A stretch of DNA of 64,000 nucleotides from Vanessa cardui (GCF_905220365.1 NC_061140.1:12030501-12094500); one strand, 5' to 3'. Counted from the stretch's first letter, positions 42,991 to 54,669 are shown. The notes: a model not told the origin generated them from the sequence alone. Made by a program: numbers and translations.

Positions 42991-43574
42991 AAATAAAATT
43001 TTAACAAAAAGAAAAACCGACTTCAAACAAAACAGTATTTTAAAACAAATTAAAATGCACTCAAAAGTAATAAAAATAATTGCATATTTAACACATTTTT
43101 GAGAGTCCTCCTAGGTAAAATGAAATGAAAAATATTAGACTACTTAAAAGTCGATTTACGATTATATAATGTAGTTATAGTTATTGTTATATTTGGAGCC
43201 GGTGTCAGCCACAGGCACACGCTTCAACAATCAAAAGAAAGAAGCGATACGAGCCTATTGATTGACCCAGTATAATATCGTATAAAAGGTAATTTGTAAG
43301 AAACATTTCTTAAAGTATTCTCGTATTGTTTTTTGGTAGGTATAGTATAGGGTTGGCTGACACCGACTCCAAATATAGCAATAATTATAACTACATTATA
43401 TAATCGTAAATCGACTTTTAAGTAGTCTAATATTTTTCATTTCATTTTACCTAGGAGGACTCTCAAAAATGTGTTAAATATGCAATTATTTTTATTACTT
43501 TTGAGTGCATTTTAATTTGTTTTAAAATACTGTTTTGTTTGAAGTCGGTTTTTCTTTTTGTTAAAATTTTATTT
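42991..43574. mobile_element. Foldback element: two 220-bp inverted arms around a 144-bp loop
   Basis: 42991-43210 (starting aaataaaattttaacaaaaa) is repeated as reverse complement at 43355-43574, with only scattered differences visible (for example the gagccggtg versus gagtcggtg position near the inner ends). Both outer ends carry the aaaaaccgacttcaaac motif. Long-TIR MITE or foldback transposon is the likely class. No ORF. Confidence 0.9.
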
Positions 43575-43921
43575 ATTTTTTGATTTTAGGTGAAGCTGAT
43601 GTAGACTAACATTTTTTTCTTAATATGGATAGATTAAGCGTGCCGATTATATGAATCAGAAACTACTTCAGGGACAATTTCAAAAGAAACTTTCGAATAA
43701 AGCAAAAATAGACTTTCGAAAATGCGGCTTTAGTACGTCATGCGGCATAAACTACAAGGTACCACTCTCGAAAGAGCTGTAATCGACCTTAGTAAAAAAA
43801 CTTTGCAAAAGAGCTATTCGTATGCTATGTCGTACATCATATACACAAAATTTGATTAAAGACAGAAAGAAATTCTGCCCCAAATCGCACCCTAACTGTA
43901 AGCCGTTTAGGAGTTCCGTCA

Positions 43922-44170
43922 ATACATAGTATAAAACAAAGTCGCATTCTCTGTCCCTATATCTTTAAAACAACGCAACGGATTTTAATGCGGTTTTTTT
44001 TAATAGATAGTGTAATTCAAGGGGAAGGTTTGTGTATATAATAAATAAACAATATAGTAAAGAAACACTGACAATTTTAGAAGTTTACAATGTGATGTCG
44101 TAAATAAACAAATTCTTTAGTATATTTAGTATCAGTATTGCACCCGTGAGAAGTCGGGGCGAGTCGCTAG
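43922..44170 (+). mobile_element. Helitron-type element, nested
   Basis: tataaaacaaagtcgcattc, gattttaatgcggttttttt, agaaacactgacaattttag and gcacccgtgagaagtcgggg lead to gagtcgCTAG followed by T. Confidence 0.7.
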
Positions 44171-44607
44171 TTGATTATAATATTTGATTATGACAATTAC
44201 ATGAACATAACCACGTTCCGGAAGGTGATTCAAATATCCAAGTAACCCATAAATAAAAGATTCGACCGAGTATTGCTAACGTGCTCCTCAGAATTGTTCC
44301 GTTCCCTCCCGTTCCCTTAATTTGTCATGGATCCTGTGCTCAGAACCTTACCAAACTTTCACCAAACTACCCTTAAAGTATATCCTTTATAATAAAAAAA
44401 GAATCATCAAAATTGGTTAACGTGATTTTGAGTTATTCACCTATTTGTCGCGCATATACATAATGCAAATTTAAGACTTACGTCGTTTTCATACGGATAC
44501 CATCATCGGAAAAAAAAAAAAAAATGGGACCCCACGGGAAGCACTACCTTTCAAACAAAAAAAAAATTATCAAAATCGGTCCACCCAGTAAAAAGTTATG
44601 AGGTAAC

Positions 44608-44613
<6 letters not shown>

Positions 44614-44644
<31 letters not shown>
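44614..44644 (+). repeat. A31 homopolymer
   Basis: Uninterrupted adenines within the surrounding repeat; length may be unreliable. Confidence 0.9.
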
Positions 44645-44648
<4 letters not shown>

Positions 44649-44934
44649 GACGAATTGATAACCTCCTCCGTTTGGAAGTCGGTTGAAAAAGGATATTTAC
44701 CGACGTTTGTAATTTTTGCATTAACCTCGAATGAATTCATTGAAAGAGTATTTTAAGTATCTTTGAGTTTAATATTTAATATGTATATTTTACAGTTACA
44801 TGTAACGTTACCAAGAAAAATTAGTAACGTTATAATAACGTAACTATAAAAAGAATATAACGTTGTAGTTTAATGTTTCAGACGCCGTTAAAAGTTTGAT
44901 CAAGAGGATCTTTTTTTAATACAATATTGATGTC

Positions 44935-45152
44935 CGAAGATCCACAACAGCGCACGACCACTCTTTAGAACTATCTTTCACCGGTGGTTTTTCCGAAACG
45001 ATACGAATTGGGGACCTTCAAGTAAAGAGCGTACTCCTTCCTTAAAAACCGGCAACGCATTTGCAAGCTCCCGTTGTTGCAGATGTCCATGGACGATGGG
45101 TCACTTTCCATTAGATAAGCCTCCTGCTCGTTTGCCACCTGTAACATAAAAA
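44935..45152 (-). repeat. Repeat with 'ccgcccatggacatctg' core, reverse orientation
   Basis: gatccacaacagcgcacgac, ggcaacgcatttgcaagctc, gcagatgtccatggacgatg and ctgctcgtttgccacctgta mirror 985-1250. Confidence 0.75.
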
Positions 45153-45154
45153 AA

Positions 45155-46530
45155 TACATTTTTATTCACGAAAAGAGGTTTTATATATTTTATTCAATAA
45201 TTCAAATATTAGTCTTTACTATTGTCACATTTATCTAATCAAATAAAAACCTTGTTTAACAAACAATGTCTATATTCAATAGCTTATAGTTGAACTTAAA
45301 ATATTATCTCATGTTTTATTTATGTGTCGCAACAGCACGTGTTTGTGATTCGATAACCATTCAAATAGTACGTGATTTTTATATATAGGTAATATAGTTT
45401 AAACAAGAAACAGCTGGCGAGCATAACGATTGTGTTATAAACGTCCATTTATATCTATACTGTAATTGAGTACATACATTTATACATTACATTAACAGAT
45501 TATAAATTTTCCAGTAAGGCGGACTCCCTTTGAGGAGAAGGTTTGGAGCACATACCACGCTGCTCCAATGCGGCTTTAATACGCTTATTCTTAATTTGTA
45601 TATGTATTTTCATTGTTACGTATTATTTTTTCACATTTAATCTTAATTCTATTTAAATATTTTTATTTTGTAAGCCTTTCTCTTCTATAATTAAAGGAGC
45701 ACACAACTCGTAATACTTACATTGTTTTATTATAAGAATTTATTAATAATTTTTATTTTAGTGGGTTTCTTTGATTCGAAAGTCATAAATTAAATAAATA
45801 AATAATCGTCCTAACGGATTTCATACTAGCTAGTCAGTTAGTGAATACACATATGTAATGCAATACAATGTTAATAACACATGAGTATTATTAACATAGA
45901 TACACTGTACACGAATAATTTGATGAACTGGCTAATTCGATAATTTCCAAACTGTCTTTTTGACTTCCAGACCTAAGGCTTGAACCCTCTACAACGGAAT
46001 ATTCGGCCTGATGTTTAGCCACTTAGACAAGGTATTTAATATTTATTTTATTATATATAATGCTAAGTGTCAACCCTTCTTAGTTTATTTCTGTTGATAA
46101 GACTATCGTAGTCTGTAAGAACAGGATGGAGCGAGTTAGAGGGCTGTACGCATTCGGTGGAGACACTTGATCATCTCCCTACAAGTCAGCATAACCTGCA
46201 GCTTATACCATCACGCTGCTCAATGGAATAATGGTCTACTAAGGGTAGTTCTTCGAAGACACTTTTTTATCTCTTTTAAAAATAAAACAATTAAATAAAT
46301 AAATACCGTCTCAATGAGAAATTTTTGGATCTTATTTAACGTGAGTTTCGTTTGAAATATGGACTTCATATTGAACACAGGGAAAGTTTCGGTGCGGTTT
46401 CGATCTCGTGATTTTCGTTAACCACAAGTTGTGACCACTGCGTCTTCTCGGCCTAAATATAAATACATTCAGAAAAATCTAAATTAGTTTTCGAGACATT
46501 GTGATTAATAAACTCCCTGTGTTTTACTGG
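45155..46530. other. No gene; minor repeat relics
   Basis: 45500-45580 (ggagaaggtttggagcacat, cacgctgctccaatgcgg) is a SINE relic on the reverse strand. 46120-46215 includes a possible CTHSVETLDHL peptide that might be a LINE zinc-knuckle relic, too short to call. Confidence 0.35.
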
Positions 46531-46534
46531 ATCA

Positions 46535-46722
46535 GACAGAGAATATAAGCAATATATTGTAACTACTTAGTTACTTGCCGGTTATTCTCGATGAAATCAT
46601 CTAAATTCAAAACCTGTAGTAGGCTTACTTTGAGTATATTTAAAAATGATGGTCCAAAAGTACATGTAAAACCTTCTTGAATGGGAAACTTTTTGTATCA
46701 ATTTTGATTTTGTGAGGCAGTG
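46535..46722 (+). repeat. LINE 3' UTR fragment, plus orientation
   Basis: ttacttgccggttattctcg and aaaaccttcttgaatgggaa, then tatcaattttgattttgt match the reverse complement of the tail at 12645-12785. Confidence 0.55.
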
Positions 46723-46724
46723 TG

Positions 46725-48110
46725 AACATTTACAAAATTATCCCTGAATGCATTATAAAGGTTCATACGATTAGTAAGTTAATAGATGACAGCGCACCTT
46801 GGAAATAAAATCGCCTTAAGGCTATTTCATATAACATATTAATAAAAAAAATAACAAACCTTCACCGGCTCTCATAAGCTAATTATTACCTTGTCTATCA
46901 TTAAAAAATAAAATATAATTTCAAAAAAAGAACAATCGTTTAAAAATTCAATTTTCTAAAGAAGCAATAAGAAACGCATAAGAACTCATTTTAAAATAAA
47001 AAATTCTTTTTACGATTCGTTCGAAATTCGAATTTCGCCAATTTAAATTGACATGGAAAAACTTCACTATAAATAATGCATAATATATCTCATGAAATAT
47101 CTTCCGAGGCAGCTAGATTGATGTCCATGACCTTAAGTGTTTCATCAGCTACCGAAAAGGCAATTTTAGAAACAGCACAACATAGCCCATTACTGTACGT
47201 GTCTCAAATCAATCAGAGACGTGGAACTGATGACTGTCATTATGTTTAATTTAAATAAGCAATGTGTATGGACGATTTGTATTGTGTACGGTTGACAGAA
47301 AAATTAAAAAAAGTATGTTTTTATAATATTTACCTAATGACACAATTAATAGACATGTTTGTGTAACTCAACACCCTTATAACTTATATCGTATATAAGA
47401 GGTAGATCGTGTATTAGGTATTTATAAATCGACACAGTACAATATATATAATATGTTTTCCTCCTTATTTTTGACGACATTTTTTTCATCTTATAGCTTC
47501 TAAAAAAATTAAGTAATTTTACTAGAAAACGTATACATAAGAGTAAAAAGGGTCTTCAAATTTAAATCATAATTATGATCTTAATTCGACCACTGAAATG
47601 CGATTCTTTAAGAGTGCACATTGTATCAATCGTGAAATTTTGACAATCGGCGATTATACGCGATTTTTATACCTCTTTCCATAATCATTAGAGTCATTAT
47701 CACATATCACATTCTGACTTTGACGTTCGTGATATGTTCGATTCATTGATTCGTTATCTATGTCGAGTTACTAGTCTCTTACGGAATAGCTCACCAAAGC
47801 AAAGAATAAATTAAAATAAAATGTAATTTAAGACGTCTTATGCGCACCGTACTTGCTTGCGCAAGTATAATCAAGTAATTACGCTAGGCCTTTATATAAA
47901 TTCAACCTGATATTGTATACTCGTACTTATATGACACGAATAACAATAATGATAATTTTTATTACAAGTATGACCATATAATTTGTAATACGTATTATAA
48001 TTTCGAACTATTTATTTTGGACGTTATATTATATACAATGATGACTTATATTGATATTCATTGCTTTAATTAAATTTATAGGCTTATATAAATATCTTAA
48101 GTATGAAAAA
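46725..48110. other. No gene recognised
   Basis: AT-rich DNA; no repeat or ORF I can name. Confidence 0.4.
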
Positions 48111-48164
48111 TAGGTAGGTATTTTGGTTATCCACCAATCGCTGACATCGATGCAGCCCACCGAT

Positions 48165-48272
48165 CCTGTTACACTGGCTCACTTACCCTTCAAACCGGAA
48201 TGCAACAATACTAAGTATATCTGTTTGACGGTAGAATTTGTGATGTGGGTGGTACCTACCTTGATTATTGTA
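48165..48272 (+). repeat. 3' fragment of the ~285-bp family
   Basis: cctgttacactggctcactt, acccttcaaaccggaatgca and gatgtgggtggtacctacc are collinear with the family's second half. Confidence 0.7.
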
Positions 48273-48492
48273 CTCATGTTTTAGATTGCGTTATGGTTTA
48301 TTAATCGTTAGAACCTACAGCTTGCTATTTAATATAGATATGACTTTATATACGACCAAAACAATCAACTATTTATATCGTAATATGTATAAATCAAACA
48401 CATTTTTGTATCGTATTGATTAAATTATCATAATAATAGTACTTAAAATGAATAAAGAACTAGTGTATATTATATCCGAATTTGATATAGTG

Positions 48493-48796
48493 AGTAAAGT
48501 AACAGCCTGTACTATAATAATTTCCCACTGCTGAGATAAGGCCTCTTCTTCCATTAAGGAGAGGGTTTGGAACATATTGCACCATGCTGTTCCAATGCGG
48601 GTTGGTGGAATGCTCATGTGGCAGAATTTCGGAGAAATTAGACACATGCAGCTTTCCTCGCGATGTTTTCCTTCACCGCCGAGCACGAGATGAATTATAA
48701 ATACAAATTAAGCACATATATGCAGTGGTGCTTGCCTGAGTTTGAACCCACAATCATCGGTTAAGATCCAAGCGTTCTAACCACTGGGCCATCTCA
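48493..48796 (-). mobile_element. tRNA-derived SINE, near full length
   Basis: gtaaagtaacagcctgtact at the left is the tail; ccactgggccatctcatgg at the right is the head. Body cccactgctgagataaggcc and tgttccaatgcgggttggtg intact. A short extra segment (actataataa) interrupts the tail. Confidence 0.85.
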
Positions 48797-48865
48797 TGGA
48801 ATTTGATAACAATAATTTTATTTCAATGTACTTTTTCTACATATCCATGATGGTAAATAATAATA

Positions 48866-48985
48866 TTAATGTTTTAGATGCGCCTGCGACTTCGCGCGCG
48901 TTTGCATTCAACAACATAGGTATTGTTATAACCTTAGTTATTCTTCATTATATCAGCTTTCTTCCAGTGAAAGTCCCATAAAAAT
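48866..48985 (-). repeat. Possible Helitron-type 3' fragment
   Basis: gatgcgcctgcgacttcgcg resembles the reverse complement of the GC-rich Helitron-type end. CTAG not visible. Confidence 0.3.
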
Positions 48986-49289
48986 AAAAAAATACGGTCC
49001 AGCCATTCCACAGATCAGTCGGAATAAACCGACAGACAAAAACAGAAAAAAATGTTAAATTGCTATAAACACATTCATGCATTTATTAAAAAGGCATTTA
49101 GTCATTTTAATACATAAAACAGATACTCGAATTTTATTATGTCTATAACAAATGCTTTATTGTATTCCAAAAATAAGGGATTGATATCTTGCTATGCATA
49201 TAATTGAATCTTACATAAATTGAAAATATTTGGAAATATATAATTTATGATTATTCCTCAAAAAGTGTAAAAACAAAACGTTTTAATTC

Positions 49290-49395
49290 TCCTTACAGGG
49301 GACATAAGTTAGTTCCCAAGGTTGGCGGCGTATTAGTGATTTAGTTAATAATTCTATGGACTCTGCTGACTTTACCCACGGGGAACCCATTTCTG
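49290..49395 (-). repeat. Fragment of the ~285-bp family
   Basis: caggggacataagttagttc and ccaaggttggcggcgtatta are diagnostic blocks; the remainder is degraded. Confidence 0.45.
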
Positions 49396-49416
49396 TGTCG
49401 TTTGTTTGTATTTGAT

Positions 49417-49643
49417 ATCACTACATATTATAATACAAAGTCAGCCTCGTCTGTCTTTCTGTATGTTCAAAATAAACTCCAAACTACTGAACTGATTTTC
49501 ATGTGGTTTTTGTGTAAATAAGTTGAAATAGAACCACAATTGTTTAATATGTTGAGTAAGGCCAACAAAGAGTATGTAAATAAAAAGTAATATTATTAAA
49601 AAATACTTATGTCTACCCGTGCAAAGCCGGGACGGGTTACTAG
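49417..49643 (+). mobile_element. Helitron-type element
   Basis: actacatattataatacaaa, ttcatgtggtttttgtgtaa and cccgtgcaaagccgggacgg precede gttaCTAG followed by T. Confidence 0.65.
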
Positions 49644-49672
49644 TTAAAAAATATATGAATCTGAAATTGACA

Positions 49673-49740
49673 TAGACTGGCTCACCCACCAAAATCAGAA
49701 CAAATCAATACAAATTATTACTGTTTGACGGTAAAATTAA
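49673..49740 (+). repeat. Short ~285-bp family relic
   Basis: gactggctcacccaccaaaa and attactgtttgacggtaaaa correspond to the ctggctcactcaccctt and tgttatttggcggtag blocks. Confidence 0.45.
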
Positions 49741-49744
49741 TTAA

Positions 49745-50455
49745 AAAGGTAGGCTGCGGAGACCTAGCACTGAATTAATTATAAAATGTATAAAATATCA
49801 GGAGAAAATTGTAAATGCAAACTTAATAAAAAAACATTTTGTTTATATGGATTAAAACAATTGAACCAGAGTGTAGTCCCAGCACTGGACTAGGTTTCTT
49901 TTCCTATTGAACACAAGGCTTTCAACTTATTACACCATGGTGCCTGAAAACCTTCATAACTGTAGTAAATTTACACACACCACACACAGATAACCTCGCT
50001 ATGTTTTCCTACATATCACGTAATATGTCATATATAAAAATTAAACATAGGAAAATTCACCGGTACTTCGGCAAAGATTTCATTCGATGATTCAACAACC
50101 AAAAAAAAATACGCATATATTCTTTACTATATAAAGCCACACAAATTTGCAAAGAGCATAATTACGACGCGATTTGAATATAATCGTTCATAATACAATA
50201 ATTCTCAAATCCAGGCCGAGGTCACTGACCGGGGCATCGGCGCCTACGCATGACGTCATATGATAAATGAATTCATCAATACGCTTGTAGCTAGTACGTA
50301 TAAGCTAGCTTATGAACATGGCTTTGCATTATATTAGGTAAGGTTAGGGATCTATCGTCCTATTAATATGCAGTAAATTTTATAGGGGTATTCACACCTA
50401 TAAACATTGATATATGTCTGCTTTATTGAAGGCTACGTTATTGTTTTTTTTTATC
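49745..50455. other. No gene recognised
   Basis: Mostly AT-rich. 50210-50270 is GC-richer (ccggggcatcggcgcctacg) and includes a CRE-like TGACGTCA. Confidence 0.35.
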
Positions 50456-50460
50456 TGTTG

Positions 50461-50692
50461 TTGTCTCATTGGTCTAGTGATATAAGACCGCTGATCCTGA
50501 GGTCGTGGGTTCAAATCCCAAGTTGGGCCGATATAAAGTTGTTTTTTTCAATAGATCCTCTTAATGACCACCAAGATTCTAGGAGTTGAAAGTGTGCATA
50601 CGTGCCTCGGAAAGCACGTAAAGCCTGACCTTGGGGTAAAACTTTACCGGTCATATCAGATTTGTCGTTGAAGTAAACTTTGTTTGTTTGCA
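50461..50692 (+). repeat. Third tRNA-derived SINE family
   Basis: Head tcattggtctagtgatataa and box-B-like gtcgtgggttcaaatcccaa, then tgcctcggaaagcacgtaaa. Looks like a tRNA over the first ~70 bp but continues into a SINE body; a body fragment recurs at 37985-38108. Confidence 0.7.
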
Positions 50693-50760
50693 TGTTTTGC
50701 TCGGGAACTAAAAATTCAATTCTTCAACTGTTTTCATTGGTTGATATCTTGACTTGATTA

Positions 50761-50972
50761 TTTGACGACCTCCGTGATCGAGTGAGGTCCTGGGTTCGAT
50801 TCCTGGCTGAGTCGATGTAGATTATCATTAGTTTTCTATGTTGTCTTGTGTCTGGGTGTGTGTGGTACCGTCGTTACTTCTGATTTTCCATAACACAAAT
50901 GCTTTAGATACTTACATTGGGATCAGAGTAATGTGTGTGATGTTGTCTCATATTTACTTTTTATATTTATAT
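50761..50972 (+). mobile_element. tRNA-derived SINE, second family
   Basis: gacgacctccgtgatcgagt, ggtcctgggttcgattcctg, ttgtcttgtgtctgggtgtg and gatcagagtaatgtgtgtga. The head lacks about 30 bp between the A-like and B-like boxes relative to 42016-42219, so it is not transcribable as such. Confidence 0.8.
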
Positions 50973-51149
50973 CTACGTTAATCTCAACGTATATCTGATG
51001 TACTTATATATGATTTTTTTTATAACAACCCTTTTGCTGTAAAGATCAACTATCACTTTCTTGTTGGTCTATTTGGATACAATCAACATTACGAATCGGT
51101 AGTAACATTAAAACTAACCTAATCTTACAAAGATGACGAAGATAAGAAC

Positions 51150-51236
51150 TGCAGAAAATGCTATTATAGCGTTAAGTCCGCCCTTTGTACATGTTTTATT
51201 TGTGCAATAAAGAATAATAAATAAAATAAATAAAAA
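51150..51236 (+). repeat. LINE 3' tail (RTE-like, tentative)
   Basis: gctattatagcgttaagtcc, gccctttgtacatgttttat and gtgcaataaagaataataaa resemble an RTE-like LINE 3' end with poly(A)-signal-like repeats. No coding part. Confidence 0.5.
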
Positions 51237-51388
51237 CTGTGTATGTATATGTAAAGAATTAAATATCTTTGATTACGTTTATGTTAAATGACACAATAAA
51301 GTATAGTCTAGCCTAGGTAAACCTAAGCATTACCCTCACCCCCACTACACCGTCGGATATCAATGGTTTTCATAAAGATAATATGGTT

Positions 51389-51698
51389 ACTGAGATGGCC
51401 CAGTGGTTAGAACGCGTGCATCTTAACCGATGATTGCGGGTTCAAACCCAGGCAAGCACAACTATATAAATGTGCTTAATTTGTGCTTATAATTCATCTC
51501 GTGCTTGGCGGTGAAGGAAAACATCGTGAGGGAACCTGCACCTGTCTAATTTCATCGAAATTCTGTCATGTGCATTCCACCAACCCGCATTGGAACAGCG
51601 TGGTGGAATATGTTTCAAATCCTCTCCGTAATGGAAGAGGAGGCCTTATCTCAGCAGTCAGCAAATGTACAGGCTGTTACTTTACTTTACATTTTTTT
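51389..51698 (+). mobile_element. Full-length tRNA-derived SINE with target duplication
   Basis: Flanked by taatatggtt at 51379-51388 and 51699-51708. Head ctgagatggcccagtggtta, box-B-like gcgggttcaaacccaggc, tail acaggctgttactttacttt. It is the best reference copy of the subfamily with a (TTTAC)n tail. Confidence 0.95.
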
Positions 51699-51866
51699 TA
51701 ATATGGTTTGAAGGATGACTGAGCTAGGTTTCTTAAATTCCAAGAATGATCATTGTTGTCATCGATGTTAGTTTTGGCTTATGACTTTACAGTCAAAGAT
51801 AAACCAAACCAAAGATGAATAAGAACTTTGTTAAAGGCTTAAGACAAAACTTACGACCTTAGTTTT

Positions 51867-52145
51867 AACTTGGTGGTAGCCTTTGTATAAGATCGACTGG
51901 GTAGGTACGACCCTCATCAGTTAATTCTACGCCAAAGACCAAACTTGATACCGTTGTATTTCGGTTCGAAAGGTGAATGAGCCAGTGTGTTAGGGTCATC
52001 TTAGTTCCTTAGGTTGGTGGCGTATTGGGGATGTAAAGATTGATATTTAATAATTTGAAATGTTATATTTCTCAAAGATATTACTATGGGCGGTTGTGAC
52101 AACTTACCAGGTAGCCTATTTGCTCGTCTGCCTATATAATAAAAA
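51867..52145 (-). repeat. Diverged ~285-bp element
   Basis: aacttggtggtagcctttgt, gtaggtacgaccctcatcag and cttaggttggtggcgtattg; ends tgcctatataataaaaa. Confidence 0.75.
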
Positions 52146-52227
52146 GAAGGTTTCATGGGTGATTAATGGCATTTTAATGTAAGTTGTACTATATGTTTCT
52201 TAGTCAATACTCTCAGTCTAATACTTG

Positions 52228-52350
52228 TCATCATTGTCAGCCTGATCTTGCCCACAGCTGGACATAGGCCTCTCCAAGTGCACGAGACTGTGGTCCTCGC
52301 ATCCAGCTCCTGCCTGCCGCCTTGCGTATATTCCACTCCACCGTCTAATT
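52228..52350 (-). repeat. LINE-derived fragment
   Basis: cagctggacataggcctctc and tgtggtcctcgcatccagct, then cttgcgtatattccactcca are a widespread lepidopteran LINE-associated sequence on the minus strand. No frame of useful length. Confidence 0.5.
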
Positions 52351-52727
52351 ATACTCACCAGTGTCTAATAAAAAATGATTATTTTGTTTAAACATTATAA
52401 GGAGTTTAAATCTATCATGTAAAAAAATAAGACTACATTTAACAATATCTCACTCAGCTTAGCAAATAATAAAACAAAAAAGCGTTCACAATTTAGATAA
52501 TAATATAGAGCTGTGACGATCACGATTTCGTAACAACGGGTCGATGAACTCTCCACTCGGTCAAGGATCATAGTTCTTAACCGTACCGATAGATGTCACT
52601 AATCAGCTAATCTAAGTATTACGGTAAAACTTTTGACTAGTCAATGGTAAATGGCCATAACGCTCGGCAGATGTAAAATCAAATGTGATGATTAATAATT
52701 ATTAATAATAAGACTATTAAGATAATA

Positions 52728-52850
52728 GACGCAGAAGGCAGTACTCCTCGGCACGGCGCGTACTGTGAGGAAGTTCCTCTCTTTGGAGCCCTGACCACCG
52801 GTGGCTTGGACCCTGTTCCCGCCACTGGTTGGCCTCTGTTTTTTATATTT
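52728..52850 (+). repeat. GC-rich LINE-like tail
   Basis: ctcggcacggcgcgtactgt, tctttggagccctgaccacc and ttggaccctgttcccgccac stand out from the AT-rich surroundings and grade into an A/T-rich end. LINE 3' UTR is my best guess. Confidence 0.4.
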
Positions 52851-52944
52851 TTAAATGTATTATATATGAATAAAAAAATTAATACACTATTAAATTTCGT
52901 TAATGAATATTTTCTCTGTATGCAATTTAAAGCAAAGTTTTAAT

Positions 52945-53095
52945 TATATCTATATGTATATGAATATTATAAATATGCCAGTTTCTCGCTCTGTGTCTGT
53001 CTGTATGTCTGTCGATCTTTCACGACTAAGCCACTGAACCGAATTTGATGAAATTTAATATGAAGCAAAGCTGAACTCCAAGAAAGGAGTTTTGT
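52945..53095 (+). repeat. Helitron-type fragment, 3' truncated
   Basis: ctgtctgtatgtctgtcgat, cacgactaagccactgaacc and gaaatttaatatgaagcaaa match 24101-24338. Confidence 0.6.
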
Positions 53096-53263
53096 TTTTG
53101 TTCATAGACGACAAAGATGATGCTTTCACGTTATACGATTCCATCTTACCCTCACCAGCAATAATTATTTTAAATCTGCAAGTCTTTATGGAAAGTAAAG
53201 TATCAAACTGTAATGTTATGGTATATTATTTAGCCCAACAATGTGACATTACAGATTGGTACT

Positions 53264-53576
53264 AGCCGAGTTGGCCCAGTGAATAGAACGCGCGCATCTT
53301 GACTGCGGTGCCTACGGGTTCAAACCCAGGCAAATACCACTGAATTTTCATGAGCTTTTTTGTGTTATAATTTATCTCGTGTTCCGCGGTGAAGGACAAC
53401 ATCGGGAGGAAATCTGTATGTGTCTAATTTAATGACAATTCTGCCACATGTGTATGCCGCCAACCCACATTGAAACAGCGTGGTGGAATGTAATTCCAAA
53501 CCTTCTCATCAAAGGGAGAGGAGGTTTAAGCCCAGCAGTGGGAAATTTACAGGCTGTGCTTGCTGTTGTTATTGTT
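53264..53576 (+). repeat. tRNA-derived SINE, near full length
   Basis: agccgagttggcccagtgaa to ttacaggctgtgcttgctgt, with body catgtgtatgccgccaaccc. The A-box region is mutated. Confidence 0.8.
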
Positions 53577-53739
53577 CCAACGTCTAAACTGTAAGATTTT
53601 TTCATCAGAATGTTTTCCTTCATGGATGAGCATATTTACAAAAAAAGAGCTCATTAATTTTCATATAACTAAAAATCTTATCAACTTTGTAACTAGATTT
53701 AGTAAAGTGCTTCGTTATAATAGATCTCGCTACTAGGCA

Positions 53740-53860
53740 GGTGTTATCTTGGTTATCAAATCAAACACTGTATGAAGAAGCGCAGCTGTTCAATAGATTG
53801 CCAAATGATTTGAAAGATTGCGATACTATGTTTATATGTAGAAGTAAACTGATATATATG
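53740..53860 (+). pseudogene. LINE ORF C-terminal relic
   Basis: The plus frame through 53774 reads QTLYEEAQLFNRLPNDLKDC and then DTMFICRSKL. The LFN.LP..LK motif is typical of the extreme C-terminus of Jockey/CR1-like LINE proteins. It has no upstream RT and no recognised 3' UTR. Confidence 0.6.
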
Positions 53861-54008
53861 CATATAACAATATAATATTGTTACTGTCGGCAGAAAAATA
53901 TTGACGAACAGATAAGATAAGAGTACTTATAGGAATAAGGTTTTATTTCCAATTTAAGATAAGCTAAAGTAGGCCTTAAATGTTTACCAAATAGATTAAA
54001 ATTATTTC

Positions 54009-54200
54009 ATTGGTGATGGGGCTTTGTGCATTATATATTCTACCGCCAAACTATGGTAGTTATTGTTGAATTACAAGCATGAGGAACATTTAATCTTAGT
54101 TCTCAAAATTGGTGACGTCTTGGCTTTGTAACGGCAAATTTTTCTAACAGCGTCAATGCCTGATATTGCATTCGGCTAATCCATTTGCCAGGTAACCTAG
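54009..54200 (-). repeat. Diverged ~285-bp element
   Basis: gatggggctttgtgcattat, attctaccgccaaactatgg and ttctcaaaattggtgacgtc keep order. Confidence 0.65.
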
Positions 54201-54204
54201 ATAT

Positions 54205-54665
54205 TTAAAATAAGAAGTAAAACTTCTATGTACAATTAATACATCAGAAGTTTGAATAAATTGGCACAGCTTTTAGTACAAATGTGAGTTTCAGTACCGA
54301 TATCGGTATTACTAAAACAATTCCGAGCGCTGAGTGTCGTAAGGGCGTATCTCAAACAATAATTCGAACACCAGAAATCGTAACACTAAGCAGAACTCAA
54401 TCCGTAGTCAGATGAAAACAGAAATTATTTCGCATAAACTCACTCAGAAACCACGAGTGCTTTGTATTTTGATATTTTACGATGCACTTGAGGAGAGACG
54501 GTATGAATATACCTTGGAGTTTTTTACTTTACAACTAGTTTGGGTTATTTTAGCTATACAAATAATACATCAACATTTCGAAATAAGCTAGACAATTAGA
54601 GAGCTAAGTCCTTTTAATATTCCTTTTGAATTTAAATGAAGGTTTTGCCTGGGCGTGTGTTAGAG
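54205..54665. other. No gene recognised
   Basis: AT-rich non-coding DNA. Confidence 0.4.
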
Positions 54666-54669
54666 TTTT

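Larger units (their letters stand above)
43575..44690 (+). mobile_element. Non-coding repeat ending in gaagtcggttgaaaaa, split by a Helitron-type insertion
   Basis: ctcgaaagagctgtaatcga, atgctatgtcgtacatcata (left part), catggatcctgtgctcagaa, gggaccccacgggaagcact and cctccgtttggaagtcggtt (right part) belong, as I recall, to one abundant lepidopteran repeat. The right end motif is the inverse of the one at 43005 and the same as at 43545. An A31 tract lies at 44614-44644. The Helitron-like unit at 43922-44170 interrupts it. Confidence 0.6.

Noticed and set aside
46120..46215. LINE zinc-knuckle fragment (CTHSVETLDHL)
   Set aside because: Only a dozen residues fit; too little to call.
50468..50535. 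tRNA gene
   Set aside because: tRNA-like head of a third SINE family; no convincing acceptor stem closure.
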